From positions 1 to 64,000 of the forward strand of contig JAQNBH010000133.1 in NCBI GenBank assembly GCA_028752905.1: a stretch of DNA of 64,000 bases, given 5' to 3'. The translations under genes and the position numbers were made by a program. The notes beneath the pieces were generated by a model. That model did no database searches, was not told where the DNA came from, and worked only from the letters and a program-made list of their open reading frames with translations. This document shows, piece by piece, positions 1 through 13,135 of this stretch. Positions within the stretch are counted from its first letter, which is position 1; the number at the start of each line of letters is the position of its first letter. Origin of the DNA: Cladorhizidae sp. MBARI D1340-BT2. Taxonomy: Eukaryota > Porifera > Demospongiae > Poecilosclerida > Cladorhizidae.

Positions 1-3000
1 ACCAGCTGTTAGCAATACTTGTTTGGGTGAAGCACCAGAGAAGGTTACTTACAACCAGCTGTTAGCAATACTTGTTTGGGTGAAGCACCAGAGAAGGTTA
101 CTTACAACCAGCTGTTAGCAATACTTGTTTGGGTGAAGCACCAGAGAAGGTTACTTACAACCAGCTGTTAGCAATACTTGTTTGGGTGAAGCACCAGAGA
201 AGGTTACTTACAACCAGCTGTTAGCAATACTTGTTTGGGTGAAGCACCAGAGAAGGTTACTTACAACCAGCTGTTAGCAATACTTGTTTGGGTGAAGCAC
301 CAGAGAAGGTTACTTACAACCAGCTGTTAGCAATACTTGTTTGGGTGAAGCACCAGAGAAGGTTACTTACAACCAGCTGTTAGCAATACTTGTTTGGGTG
401 AAGCACCAGAGAAGGTTACTTACAACCAGCTGTTAGCAATACTTGTTTGGGTGAAGCACCAGAGAAGGTTACTTAGCAACCAGCTGTTAGCAATACTTGT
501 TTGGGTGAAGCACCAGAGAAGGTTACTTACAACCAGCTGTTAGAAATACTTGTTTGGGTGAAGCACCAGAGAAGGTTACTTACAACCAGCTGTTAGCAAT
601 ACTTGTTTGGGTGAAGCACCAGAGAAGGTTACTTACAACCAGCTGTTAGCAATACTTGTTTGGGTGAAGCACCAGAGAAGGTTACTTACAACCAGCTGTT
701 AGCAATACTTGTTTGGGTGAAGCACCAGAGTAGGTTACTTACAACCAGCTGTTAGCAATACTTGTTTGGGTGAAGCACCAGAGAAGGTTACTTACAACCA
801 GCTGTTAGCAATACTTGTTTGGGTGAAGCACCAGAGAAGGTTACTTACAACCAGCTGTTAGCAATACTTGTTTGGGTGAAGCACCAGAGAAGGTTATTTG
901 CAACCAGCTGTTAGCAATACTTGTTTGGGTGAAGCACCAGAGAATGTTACTTACAACCAGCTGTTAGCAATACTTGTTTGGGTGAAGCACCAGAGAAGGT
1001 TACTTACAACTAGCTGTTAGAAATACTTGTTTGGGTGAAGCACCAGAGAAGGTTACTTACAACCAGCTGTTAGCAATACTTGTTTGGGTGAAGCACCAGA
1101 GAAGGTTACTTACAACCAGCTGTTAGCAATACTTGTTTGGGTGAAGCACCAGAGAAGGTTATTTGCAACCAGCTGTTAGAAATACTTGTTTGGGTGAAGC
1201 ACCAGAGAAGGTTACTTACAACCAGCTGTTAGCAATACTTGTTTGGGTGAAGCACCAGAGAAGGTTACTTGCAACCAGCTGTTAGCAATACTTGTTTGGG
1301 TGAAGCACCAGAGAAGGTTACTTACAACCAGCTGTTAGAAATACTTGTTTGGGTGAAGCACCAGAGAAGGTTACTTACAACCAGCTGTTAGCAATACTTG
1401 TTTGGGTGAAGCACCAGAGAAGGTTACTTACAACCAGCTGTTAGCAATACTTGTTTGGGTGAAGCACCAGAGAAGGTTACTTACAACCAGCTGTTAGCAA
1501 TACTTGTTTGGGTGAAGCACCAGAGAAGGTTACTTACAACCAGCTGTTAGCAATACTTGTTTGGGTGAAGCACCAGAGAAGGTTACTTACAACCAGCTGT
1601 TAGCAATACTTGTTTGGGTGAAGCACCAGAGAAGGTTACTTACAACCAGCTGTTAGCAATACTTGTTTGGGTGAAGCACCAGAGAAGGTTACTTACAACC
1701 AGCTGTTAGCAATACTTGTTTGGGTGAAGCACCAGAGAAGGTTACTTACAACCAGCTGTTAGCAATACTTGTTTGGGTGAAGCACCAGAGAAGGTTACTT
1801 GCAACCAGCTGTTAGCAATACTTGTTTGGGTGAAGCACCAGAGAAGGTTACTTACAACCAGCTGTTAGAAATACTTGTTTGGGTGAAGCACCAGAGAAGG
1901 TTACTTACAACCAGCTGTTAGAAATACTTGTTTGGGTGAAGCACCAGAGAAGGTTACTTACAACCAGCTGTTAGCAATACTTGTTTGGGTGAAGCACCAG
2001 AGAAGGTTACTTACAACCAGCTGTTAGCAATACTTGTTTGGGTGAAGCACCAGAGAAGGTTATTTGCAACCAGCTGTTAGCAATACTTGTTTGGGTGAAG
2101 CACCAGAGAAGGTTACTTACAACCAGCTGTTAGCAATACTTGTTTGGGTGAAGCACCAGAGAAGGTTACTTACAACCAGCTGTTAGCAATACTTGTTTGG
2201 GTGAAGCACCAGAGAAGGTTACTTACAACCAGCTGTTAGCAATACTTGTTTGGGTGAAGCACCAGAGAAGGTTACTTACAACCAGCTGTTAGCAATACTT
2301 GTTTGGGTGAAGCACCAGAGAAGGTTATTTGCAACCAGCTGTTAGCAATACTTGTTTGGGTGAAGCACCAGAGAAGGTTACTTACAACCAGCTGTTAGCA
2401 ATACTTGTTTGGGTGAAGCACCAGAGAAGGTTACTTACAACCAGCTGTTAGAAATACTTGTTTGGGTGAAGCACCAGAGAAGGTTACTTACAACCAGCTG
2501 TTAGCAATACTTGTTTGGGTGAAGCACCAGAGAAGGTTACTTACAACCAGCTGTTAGCAATACTTGTTTGGGTGAAGCACCAGAGAAGGTTACTTACAAC
2601 CAGCTGTTAGCAATACTTGTTTGGGTGAAGCACCAGAGAAGGTTACTTACAACCAGCTGTTAGCAATACTTGTTTGGGTGAAGCACCAGAGAAGGTTACT
2701 TACAACCAGCTGTTAGCAATACTTGTTTGGGTGAAGCACCAGAGAAGGTTAGTTACAACCAGCTGTTAGCAATACTTGTTTGGGTGAAGCACCAGAGAAG
2801 GTTATTTGCAACCAGCTGTTAGCAATACTTGTTTGGGTGAAGCACCAGAGAAGGTTACTTACAACCAGCTGTTAGAAATACTTGTTTGGGTGAAGCACCA
2901 GAGAAGGTTACTTACAACCAGCTGTTAGCAATACTTGTTTGGGTGAAGCACCAGAGAAGGTTACTTACAACCAGCTGTTAGCAATACTTGTTTGGGTGAA

Positions 3001-6000
3001 GCACCAGAGAAGGTTACTTACAACCAGCTGTTAGCAATACTTGTTTGGGTGAAGCACCAGAGAAGGTTACTTACAACCAGCTGTTAGCAATACTTGTTTG
3101 GGTGAAGCACCAGAGAAGGTTACTTACAACCAGCTGCTAGCAATACTTGTTTGGGTGAAGCACCAGAGAAGGTTACTTGCAACCAGCTGTTAGAAATACT
3201 TGTTTGGGTGAAGCACCAGAGAAGGTTACTTACAACCAGCTGTTAGCAATACTTGTTTGGGTGAAGCACCAGAGAAGGTTACTTGCAACCAGCTGTTAGC
3301 AATACTTGTTTGGGTGAAGCACCAGAGAAGGTTACTTACAACCAGCTGTTAGCAATACTTGTTTGGGTGAAGCACCAGAGAAGGTTACTTACAACCAGCT
3401 GTTAGCAATACTTGTTTGGGTGAAGCACCAGAGAAGGTTACTTACAACCAGCTGTTAGCAATACTTGTTTGGGTGAAGCACCAGAGAAGGTTACTTACAA
3501 CCAGCTGTTAGCAATACTTGTTTGGGTGAAGCACCTGAGAAGGTTACTTACAACCAGCTGTTAGCAATACTTGTTTGGGTGAAGCACCAGAGAAGGTTAC
3601 TTACAACCAGCTGTTAGCAATACTTGTTTGGGTGAAGCACCAGAGAAGGTTACTTACAACCAGCTGTTAGCAATACTTGTTTGGGTGAAGCACCAGAGAA
3701 GGTTACTTACAACCAGCTGTTAGCAATACTTGTTTGGGTGAAGCACCAGAGAAGGTTACTTGCAACCAGCTGTTAGCAATACTTGTTTGGGTGAAGCACC
3801 AGAGAAGGTTACTTACAACCAGCTGTTAGAAATACTTGTTGGGGTGAAGCACCAGAGAAGGTTACTTACAACCAGCTGTTAGCAATACTTGTTTGGGTGA
3901 AGCACCAGAGAAGGTTACTTACAACCAGCTGTTAGAAATACTTATTTGGGTGAAGCACCAGAGAAGGTTACTTACAACCAGCTGTTAGCAATACTTGTTT
4001 GGGTGAAGCACCAGAGAAGGTTACTTACAACCAGCTGTTAGCAATACTTGTTTGGGTGAAGCACCAGAGAAGGTTATTTGCAACCAGCTGTTAGCAATAC
4101 TTGTTTGGGTGAAGCACCAGAGAAGGTTATTTGCAACCAGCTGTTAGCAATACTTGTTTGGGTGAAGCACCAGAGAAGGTTACTTGCAACCAGCTGTTAG
4201 CAATACTTGTTTGGGTGAAGCACCAGAGAAGGTTACTTACAACCAGCTGTTAGCAATACTTGTTTGGGTGAAGCACCAGAGAAGGTTACTTACAACCAGC
4301 TGTTAGCAATACTTGTTTGGGTGAAGCACCAGAGAAGGTTACTTACAACCAGCTGTTAGCAATACTTGTTTGGGTGAAGCACCAGAGAAGGTTACTTACA
4401 ACCAGCTGTTAGCAATACTTGTTTGGGTGAAGCACCAGAGAAGGTTACTTACAACCAGCTGTTAGCAATACTTGTTTGGGTGAAGCACCAGAGAAGGTTA
4501 TTTGCAACCAGCTGTTAGCAATACTTGTTTGGGTGAAGCACCAGAGAAGGTTACTTACAACCAGCTGTTAGAAATACTTGTTTGGGTGAAGCACCAGAGA
4601 AGGTTACTTACAACCAGCTGTTAGCAATACTTGTTTGGGTGAAGCACCAGAGAAGGTTACTTACAACCAGCTGTTAGCAATACTTGTTTGGGTGAAGCAC
4701 CAGAGAAGGTTACTTACAACCAGCTGTTAGCAATACTTGTTTGGGTGAAGCACCAGAGAAGTTACTTACAACCAGCTGTTAGCAATACTTGTTTGGGTGA
4801 AGCACCAGAGAAGGTTACTTGCAACCAGCTGTTAGAAATACTTGTTTGGGTGAAGCACCAGAGAAGGTTACTTACAACCAGCTGTTAGCAATACTTGTTT
4901 GGGTGAAGCACCAGAGAAGGTTACTTGCAACCAGCTGTTAGCAATACTTGTTTGGGTGAAGCACCAGAGAAGGTTACTTACAACCAGCTGTTAGAAATAC
5001 TTGTTTGGGTGAAGCACCAGAGAAGGTTACTTACAACCAGCTGTTAGCAATACTTGTTTGGGTGAAGCACCAGAGAAGGTTACTTACAACCAGCTGTTAG
5101 CAATACTTGTTTGGGTGAAGCACCAGAGAAGGTTACTTACAACCAGCTGTTAGCAATACTTGTTTGGGTGAAGCACCAGAGAAGGTTACTTACAACCAGC
5201 TGTTAGCAATACTTGTTTGGGTGAAGCACCAGAGAAGGTTACTTACAACCAGCTGTTAGCAATACTTGTTTGGGTGAAGCACCAGAGAAGGTTACTTACA
5301 ACCAGCTGTTAGCAATACTTGTTTGGGTGAAGCACCAGAGAAGGTTACTTACAACCAGCTGTTAGCAATACTTGTTTGGGTGAAGCACCAGAGAAGGTTA
5401 CTTGCAACCAACTGTTAGCAATACTTGTTTGGGTGAAGCACCAGAGAAGGTTACTTACAACCAGCTGTTAGAAATACTTGTTTGGGTGAAGCACCAGAGA
5501 AGGTTACTTACAACCAGCTGTTAGAAATACTTGTTTGGGTGAAGCACCAGAGAAGGTTACTTACAACCAGCTGTTAGCAATACTTGTTTGGGTGAAGCAC
5601 CAGAGAAGGTTACTTACAACCAGCTGTTAGCAATACTTGTTTGGGTGAAGCACCAGAGAAGGTTATTTGCAACCAGCTGTTAGCAATACTTGTTTGGGTG
5701 AAGCACCAGAGAAGGTTACTTACAACCAGCTGTTAGAAATACTTGTTTGGGTGAAGCACCAGAGAAGGTTACTTACAACCAGCTGTTAGCAATACTTGTT
5801 TGGGTGAAGCACCAGAGAAGGTTACTTACAACCAGCTGTTAGCAATACTTGTTTGGGTGAAGCACCAGAGAAGGTTACTTACAACCAGCTGTTAGCAATA
5901 CTTGTTTGGGTGAAGCACCAGAGAAGGTTACTTACAACCAGCTGTTAGAAATACTTGTTTGGGTGAAGCACCAGAGAAGGTTACTTACAACCAGCTGTTA

Positions 6001-9000
6001 GCAATACTTGTTTGGGTGAAGCACCAGAGAAGGTTATTTGCAACCAGCTGTTAGCAATACTTGTTTGGGTGAAGCACCAGAGAAGGTTACTTACAACCAG
6101 CTGTTAGCAATACTTGTTTGGGTGAAGCACCAGAGAAGGTTACTTACAACCAGCTGTTAGCAATACTTGTTTGGGTGAAGCACCAGAGAAGGTTACTTAC
6201 AACCAGCTGTTAGCAATACTTGTTTGGGTGAAGCACCAGAGAAGGTTACTTACAACCAGCTGTTAGCAATACTTGTTTGGGTGAAGCACCAGAGAAGGTT
6301 ACTTACAACCAGCTGTTAGCAATACTTGTTTGGGTGAAGCACCAGAGAAAGTTACTTACAACCAGCTGTTAGCAATACTTGTTTGGGTGAAGCACCAGAG
6401 AAGGTTACTTACAACCAGCTGTTAGCAATACTTGTTTGGGTGAAGCACCAGAGAAGGTTACTTACAACCAGCTGTTAGCAATACTTGTTTGGGTGAAGCA
6501 CCAGAGAAGGTTACTTACAACCAGCTGTTAGCAATACTTGTTTGGTTGAAGCACCAGAGAAGGTTACTTACAACCAGCTGTTAGCAATACTTGTTTGGGT
6601 GAAGCACCAGAGAAGGTTACTTACAACCAGCTGTTAGCAATACTTGTTTGGGTGAAGCACCAGAGAAGGTTACTTACAACCAGCTGTTAGCAATACTTGT
6701 TTGGGTGAAGCACCAGAGAAGGTTATTTGCAACCAGCTGTTAGCAATACTTGTTTGGGTGAAGCACCAGAGAAGGTTACTTACAACCAGCTGTTAGAAAT
6801 ACTTGTTTGGGTGAAGCACCAGAGAAGGTTACTTACAACCAGCTACTTGTTAGCCATACTTGTTTGGGTGAAGCACCAGAGAAGGTTACTTGCAACCAGC
6901 TGTTAGCAATACTTGTTTGGGTGAAGCACCAGAGAAGGTTACTTGCAACCAGCTGTTAGCAATACCTGTTTGGGTGAAGCACCAGAGAAGGTTACTTACA
7001 ACCAGCTGTTAGAAATACTTGTTTGGGTGAAGCACCAGAGAAGGTTACTTACAACCAGCTGTTAGCAATACTTGTTTGGGTGAAGCACCAGAGAAGGTTA
7101 CTTACAACTAGCTGTTAGCAATACTTGTTTGGGTGAAGCACCAGAGAAGGTTACTTACAACCAGCTGTTAGCAATACTGGTTTGGGTGAAGCACCAGAGA
7201 AGGTTACTTACAACCAGCTGTTAGCAATACTTGTTTGGGTGAAGCACCAGAGAAGGTTACTTACAACCAGCTGTTAGCAATACTTGTTTGGGTGAAGCAC
7301 CAGAGAAGGTTACTTACAACCAGCTGTTAGCAATACTTGTTTGGGTGAAGCACCAGAGAAGGTTACTTACAACCAGCTGTTAGCAATACTTGTTTGGGTG
7401 AAGCACCAGAGAAGGTTACTTACAACCAGCTGTTAGCAATACTTGTTTGGGTGAAGCACCAGAGAAGGTTACTTACAACCAGCTGTTAGCAATACTTGTT
7501 TGGGTGAAGCACCAGAGAAGGTTACTTACAACCAGCTTAGAAATACTTGTTTGGGTGAAGCACCAGAGAAGGTTACTTACAACCAGCTGTTAGCAATACT
7601 TGTTTGGGTGAAGCACCAGAGAAGGTTATTTGCAACCAGCTGTTAGCAATATTGTTTGGGTGAAGCACCAGAGAAGGTTACTTACAACCAGCTGTTAGAA
7701 ATACTTGTTTGGGTGAAGCACCAGAGAAGGTTACTTACAACCAGCTGTTAGCAATACTTGTTTGGGTGAAGCACCAGAGAAGGTTACTTGCAACCAGCTG
7801 TTAGCAATACTTGTTTGGGTGAAGCACCAGAGAAGGTTATTTGCAACCAGCTGTTAGCAATACTTGTTTGGGTGAAGCACCAGAGAAGGTTACTTACAAC
7901 CAGCTGTTAGCAATACTTGTTTGGGTGAAGCACCAGAGAAGGTTACTTACAACCAGCTGTTAGAAATACTTGTTTGGGTGAAGCACCAGAGAAGGTTACT
8001 TACAACCAGCTGTTAGCAATACTTGTTTGGGTGAAGCACCAGAGAAGGTTACTTACAACCAGCTGTAAGCAATACTGGTTTGGGTGAAGCACCAGAGAAG
8101 GTTACTTACAACCAGCTGTTAGCAATACTTGTTTGGGTGAAGCACCAGAGAAGGTTACTTACAACCAGCTGTTAGCAATACTTGTTTGGGTGAAGCACCA
8201 GAGAAGGTTACTTACAACCAGCTGTTAGCAATACTTGTTTGGGTGAAGCACCAGAGAAGGTTATTTGCAACCAGCTGTTAGCAATACTTGTTTGGGTGAA
8301 GCACCAGAGAAGGTTACTTACAACCAGCTGTTAGAAATACTTGTTTGGGTGAAGCACCAGAGAAGGTTACTTACAACCAGCTGTTAGCAATACTTGTTTG
8401 GGTGAAGCACCAGAGAAGGTTACTTACAACCAACTGTTAGCAATACTTGTTTGGGTGAAGCACCAGAGAAGGTTACTTACAACCAGCTGTTAGCAATACT
8501 TGTTTGGGTGAAGCACCAGAGAAGGTTACTTGCAACCAGCTGTTAGCAATACTTGTTTGGGTGAAGCACCAGAGAAGGTTACTTACAACCAGCTGTTAGA
8601 AATACTTGTTTGGGTGAAGCACCAGAGAAGGTTACTTACAACCAGCTGTTAGCAATACTTGTTTGGGTGAAGCACCAGAGAAGGTTACTTACAACCAGCT
8701 GTTAGCAATACTTGTTTGGGTGAAGCACCAGAGAAGGTTACTTACAACGAGCTGTTAGCAATACTTGTTTGGGTGAAGCACCAGAGAAGGTTATTTGCAA
8801 CCAGCTGTTAGCAATACTTGTTTGGGTGAAGCACCAGAGAAGGTTACTTACAACCAGCTGTTAGAAATACTTGTTTGGGTGAAGCACCAGAGAAGGTTAC
8901 TTACAACCAGCTGTTAGCAATACTTGTTTGGGTGAAGCACCAGAGAAGGTTACTTACAACCAGCTGTTAGCAATACTTGTTTGGGTGAAGCACCAGAGAA

Positions 9001-9105
9001 GGTTACTTACAACCAGCTGTTAGCAATACTTGTTTGGGTGAAGCACCAGAGAAGGTTATTTGCAACCAGCTGTTAGCAATACTTGTTTGGGTGAAGCACC
9101 AGAGA
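1..9105. repeat. 53-bp minisatellite array, about 172 copies
   Basis: The unit contains CAGCTGTTAGCAATACTTG followed by TTTGGGTGAAGCACCAGAG and repeats head to tail every 53 bp from the first base of the window to about 9105, so the left end is not seen. Units differ mainly at a few sites: GCAATACTT or GAAATACTT, and ACTTACAACC, ACTTGCAACC or ATTTGCAACC. A few indels occur, for example near 4765, 6844, 7537 and 7651. The period is not a multiple of three and stops are frequent, so it is non-coding. It ends abruptly inside a unit, directly against the next array. Confidence 0.97.
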
Positions 9106-11385
9106 CCTTATTAGGGCATAACACAACCCATGGAGAACCCAGAACATCCAACTAACTGACACTATTTCCTTATTAGGGCATAACACAACCCATGGAGACC
9201 CCAGAACCTCAAACTAACTGCCATTATTTCCTTATTAGGGCATAACACAACCCATGGAGAACCCAACTAACTAACACTATTTCCTTATTAGGGCATAACA
9301 CAACCCATGGAGACTCCGGAACATCCAACTAACTGACACTATTTCCTTATTAGGGCATAACACAACCCATGGAGAACCCAGAACATCAAACTAACTCACA
9401 CTATTTCCTTATTAGGGCATAACACAACCCATGGAGACCCCAGAACATCCAACTAACTGACACTATTTCCTTATTAGGGCATAACACAACCCATGGAGAA
9501 CCCAGAACATCAAACTAACTCACACTATTTCCTTATTAGGGCATAACACAACCCATGGAGAACCCAGAACCTCAAACTAACTGCCATTATTTCCTTATTA
9601 GGGCATAACACAACCCATGGAGAACCCAACTAACTAACACTATTTCCTTATTAGGGCATAACACAACCCATGGAGACTCCGGAACATCCAACTAACTGAC
9701 ACTATTTCCTTATTAGGGCATAACACAACCCATGGAGAACCCAGAACATCAAACTAACTCACACTATTTCCTTATTAGGGCATAACACAACCCATGGAGA
9801 CCCCAGAACATCCAACTAACTGACACTATTTCCTTATTAGGGCATAACACAACCCATGGAGAACCCAGAACATCAAACTAACTCACACTATTTCCTTATT
9901 AGGGCATAACACAACCCATGGAGAACCCAGAACCTCAAACTAACTGCCATTATTTCCTTATTAGGGCATAACACAACCCATGGAGAACCCAACTAACTAA
10001 CACTATTTCCTTATTAGGGCATAACACAACCCATGGAGACTCCGGAACATCCAACTAACTGACACTATTTCCTTATTAGGGCATAACACAACCCATGGAG
10101 AACCCAGAACATCAAACTAACTCACACTATTTCCTTATTAGGGCATAACACAACCCATGGAGACCCCAGAACATCCAACTAACTGACACTATTTCCTTAT
10201 TAGGGCATAACACAACCCATGGAGAACCCAGAACATCAAACTAACTCACACTATTTCCTTATTAGGGCATAACACAACCCATGGAGAACCCAGAACCTCA
10301 AACTAACTGCCATTATTTCCTTATTAGGGCATAACACAACCCATGGAGAACCCAACTAACTAACACTATTTCCTTATTAGGGCATAACACAACCCATGGA
10401 GACTCCGGAACATCCAACTAACTGACACTATTTCCTTATTAGGGCATAACACAACCCATGGAGAACCCAGAACATCAAACTAACTCACACTATTTCCTTA
10501 TTAGGGCAACAACCCATGGAGAACCCAGAACATCAAACTAACTCACACTATTTCCTTATTAGGGCATAACACAACCCATGGAGACCCCAGAACATCCAAC
10601 TAACTGACACTATTTCCTTATTAGGGCATAACACAACCCATGGAGAACCCAGAACATCAAACTAACTCACACTATTTCCTTATTAGGGCATAACACAACC
10701 CATGGAGAACCCAGAACCTCAAATTAACTGCCATTATTTCCTTATTAGGGCATAACACAACCCATGGAGAACCCAACTAACTAACACTATTTCCTTACAA
10801 CCCATGGAGACTCCGGAACATCCAACTAACTGACACTATTTCCTTATTAGGGCATAACACAACCCATGGAGAACCCAGAACATCAAACTAACTCACACTA
10901 TTTCCTTGTTAGGGCATAACACAACCCATGGAGACCCCAGAACATCCAACTAACTGACACTATTTCCTTATTAGGGCATAACACAACCCATGGAGAACCC
11001 AGAACATCAAACTAACTCACACTATTTCCTTATTAGGGCATAACACAACCCATGGAGAACCCAGAACCTCAAACTAACTGCCATTATTTCCTTATTAGGG
11101 CATAACACAACCCATGGAGACTCCGGAACATCCAACTAACTGACACTATTTCCTTATTAGGGCATAACACAACCTATGGAGAACCCAGAACATCAAACTA
11201 ACTCACACTATTTCCTTATTAGGGCATAACACAACCCATGGAGAACCCAGAACATCCAACTAACTGACACTATTTCCTTATTAGGGCATAACACAACCCA
11301 TGGAGACTCCGGAACATCCAACTAACTGACACTATTTCCTTATTAGGGTATAACACAACCCATGGAGAACCCAGAACATCCAACT
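9106..11385. repeat. 62-bp minisatellite with 363-bp higher-order repeat
   Basis: Each unit begins CCTTATTAGGGCATAACAC and continues ACCCATGGAG. Most units are 62 bp and one variant is 53 bp. Variants occur in a fixed order, so the motif CCATTATTTC recurs at 9221, 9584, 9947 and 10310, exactly 363 bp apart (five 62-bp units plus one 53-bp unit). Later recurrences at 10731 and 11091 are shifted by small indels. The array ends in CATCCAACTA, fused directly to the 30-bp array. No coding potential is seen. Confidence 0.95.
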
Positions 11386-11714
11386 ATTAGCAGGTGTGCT
11401 CCACGTGGGGACACTATTAGCAGGTGTGCTCCACGTGGGGACACTATTAGCAGGTGTGCTCCACGTGGGGTCACTATTAGCAGGTGTGCTCCACGTGGAG
11501 ACACTATTAGCAGGTGTGCTCCACGTGGGGACACTATTAGCAGGTGTGCTCCACGTGGGGACACTATTAGCAGGTGTGCTCCACGTGGGGACACTATTAG
11601 TAGGTGTGCTCCACGTGGGGACACTATTAGCAGGTGTGCTCCACGTGGGGACACTATTAGCAGGTGTGCTCCACGTGGGGACACTATTAGCAGGTGTGCT
11701 CCACGTGGGGACAC
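11386..11714. repeat. 30-bp CACGTG minisatellite, block 1 (about 11 copies)
   Basis: The unit is ACTATTAGCAGGTG followed by TGCTCCACGTGGGGAC, 30 bp. Each copy carries the palindrome CCACGTGG, an E-box. Because 30 is a multiple of three, frames stay open on both strands, but the predicted peptides are pure repeat and are not believable proteins. The block runs straight into a Ty3/gypsy LTR at 11715. Confidence 0.95.
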
Positions 11715-11884
11715 TGTAGCGACTATTCCCACTACACACTGCACTACGTCATTGTCATACGCAATACGTCATTATCATGGTATTTGGTGCTCCACGTGAT
11801 TCTTGTCAAAATCTTTTCCAAATAAAGACCAAAATCTAACTGAGTTTTGTTTCTCTTTATTTCCAAGCTATAACCAGCTTTATT
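11715..11884 (+). repeat. Ty3/gypsy element LTR 1 (5' LTR of a deleted copy)
   Basis: It starts TGTAGCGACTATTCCCAC and ends near AACCAGCTTTATT, about 170 bp. It contains AATAAAG, which resembles a polyadenylation signal. The same sequence recurs at 12491-12660 in direct orientation and at 12899-13072 inverted. It is followed by GGTGACCCTGACAAGG, which sits where a tRNA primer-binding site is expected, and then a gag start at 11904. The exact 3' edge is uncertain by a few bases. No target-site duplication is visible against the surrounding minisatellite. The LTR contains GTGCTCCACGTG, also found in every unit of the flanking array. Confidence 0.8.
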
Positions 11885-11903
11885 GGTGACCCTGACAAGG
11901 AAC

Positions 11904-12472
11904 AATGTCTGAACAAGAGCTATTGGAACGCCGTCTCGAAGAAGCCCTCAAAACCAACGCCGCCCTGGCCGCCGGCCGACCAGGTCGCCCACTGGTTCTC
12001 CCTCGCTGAGGGACAGTTCCACCTTCGTCATGTCACAGACCAGCTAACCCAGTTTTACCACGTCCAGCAGGCATTGCACCCAACTGTGGTTCGCTTATTG
12101 GCTCCAGAGGACCTGACTCCTGCTGCCAACCGCCCCTATGAAATTTTCAGGGAGCGGATCCGTCAAGTTTGTCAGGATTCACCCCTGGTCCGTCTGGAGA
12201 GATTCTTGTCGCTTGCAAACCAACAGGATACTATGGATCCAGCGGTTGTCGACTCAGAAGCACGTCAATGTTTCCAAGACATCCCAGACCTAGTCAATGT
12301 TTCCAAGACATCCATCGCCAACATCCCCTCCGATGAATGTAAAACAAGTACGATTCAACCTTACCAAGCCTCCCATTTCGACTCGTTCTGGCCGTGTGGT
12401 CAAGACACCAGTGAAACTCAATTTATAACTTTTTATTTCTTTTATTTTCTTCATGCCTTGGTTACCCCCTAG
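11904..12472 (+). pseudogene. Deleted Ty3/gypsy gag-pol: gag fragments fused to the integrase tail
   Basis: A gag start (MSEQELLERRLEEAL) at 11904 runs into a stop at about 12006. In another frame gag-like sequence continues (WFSLAEGQFHL, then LTPAANRPYEIFRERI) to about 12285, which suggests an internal deletion with a frameshift. After about 12315 the sequence is the extreme C-terminus of pol, ending VKTPVKLNL before a purine-rich GGGGGGAGCAA next to LTR 2. Protease, RT, RNase H and the integrase core are all missing. The 21-base stretch beginning GTCAATGTTTCC occurs twice (about 12265 and 12294) at the gag/pol junction. The element is non-autonomous and dead. Gag and integrase assignments rest on recognised family patterns and on identity to the integrase tail at 13136-13680. 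Confidence 0.75.
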
Positions 12473-12490
12473 CCATTCTGGGGGGAGCAA

Positions 12491-12660
12491 TGTAGCGACT
12501 ATTCCCACTACACACTGCACTACGTCATTGTCATACGCAATACGTCATTATCATGGTATTTGGTGCTCCACGTGATTCTTGTCAAAATCTTTTCCAAATA
12601 AAGACCAAAATCTAACTGAGTTTTGTTTCTCTTTATTTCCAAGCTATAACCAGCTTTATT
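12491..12660 (+). repeat. Ty3/gypsy element LTR 2 (3' LTR of the deleted copy)
   Basis: It repeats LTR 1 almost exactly (TGTAGCGACTATTCCCAC to CAGCTTTATT) and is preceded by the purine tract GGGGGGAGCAA. It runs directly into the 30-bp array (AGCAGGTGTG) with no separate target duplication. This LTR pair bounds a deleted element of about 946 bp at 11715-12660. Confidence 0.8.
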
Positions 12661-12898
12661 AGCAGGTGTGCTCCACGTGGGGACAATATTAGCAGGTGTG
12701 CTCCACGTGGGGACACTATTAGCAGGTGTGCTCCACGTGGGGACACTATTAGCAGGTGTGCTCCACGTGGGGACACTATTAGCAGGTGTGCTCCACGTGG
12801 GGACACTATTAGCAGGTGTGCTCCACGTGGGGACACTATTAGCAGGTGTGCTCCACGTGGGGACACTATTAGCAGGTGTGCTCCACGTGGGGACACAC
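12661..12898. repeat. 30-bp CACGTG minisatellite, block 2 (8 copies)
   Basis: Eight units of the same 30-bp repeat sit between two LTRs that face each other in opposite orientation (LTR 2 and LTR 3). The last unit ends GGGGACACAC next to the inverted LTR 3. Confidence 0.95.
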
Positions 12899-13072
12899 CT
12901 GCCAATAAAGCTGGTTATAGCTTGGAAATAAAGAGAAACAAAACTCAGTTAGATTTTGGTCTTTATTTGGAAAAGATTTTGACAAGAATCACGTGGAGCA
13001 CCAAATACCATGATAATGACGTATTGCGTATGACAATGACGTAGTGCAGTGTGTAGTGGGAATAGTCGCTAC
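12899..13072 (-). repeat. Ty3/gypsy element LTR 3 (inverted)
   Basis: On the minus strand this is the same LTR, running from TGTAGCGACTATTCCCAC (at 13072) to AACCAGCTTTATTGGCAG (at 12899). On its internal side is the purine tract and then the integrase tail at 13136-13680, so it is the 3' LTR of a second, inverted element. The outer edge differs slightly from LTR 2 (TTGGCAG against TTAGCAG), leaving the true terminus unclear. Confidence 0.8.
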
Positions 13073-13135
13073 ATTGCTCCCCCCAGAATGGCTAGGGGGT
13101 AACCAAGGCATGAAGAAAATAAAAGAAATAAAAAG

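Noticed and set aside
1..9105. CRISPR array
   Set aside because: There are no unique spacers. The entire 53-bp unit repeats and the context is animal DNA.
11715..12660. Intact LTR retrotransposon
   Set aside because: Only about 600 bp lies between the LTRs, and protease, RT, RNase H and the integrase core are missing.
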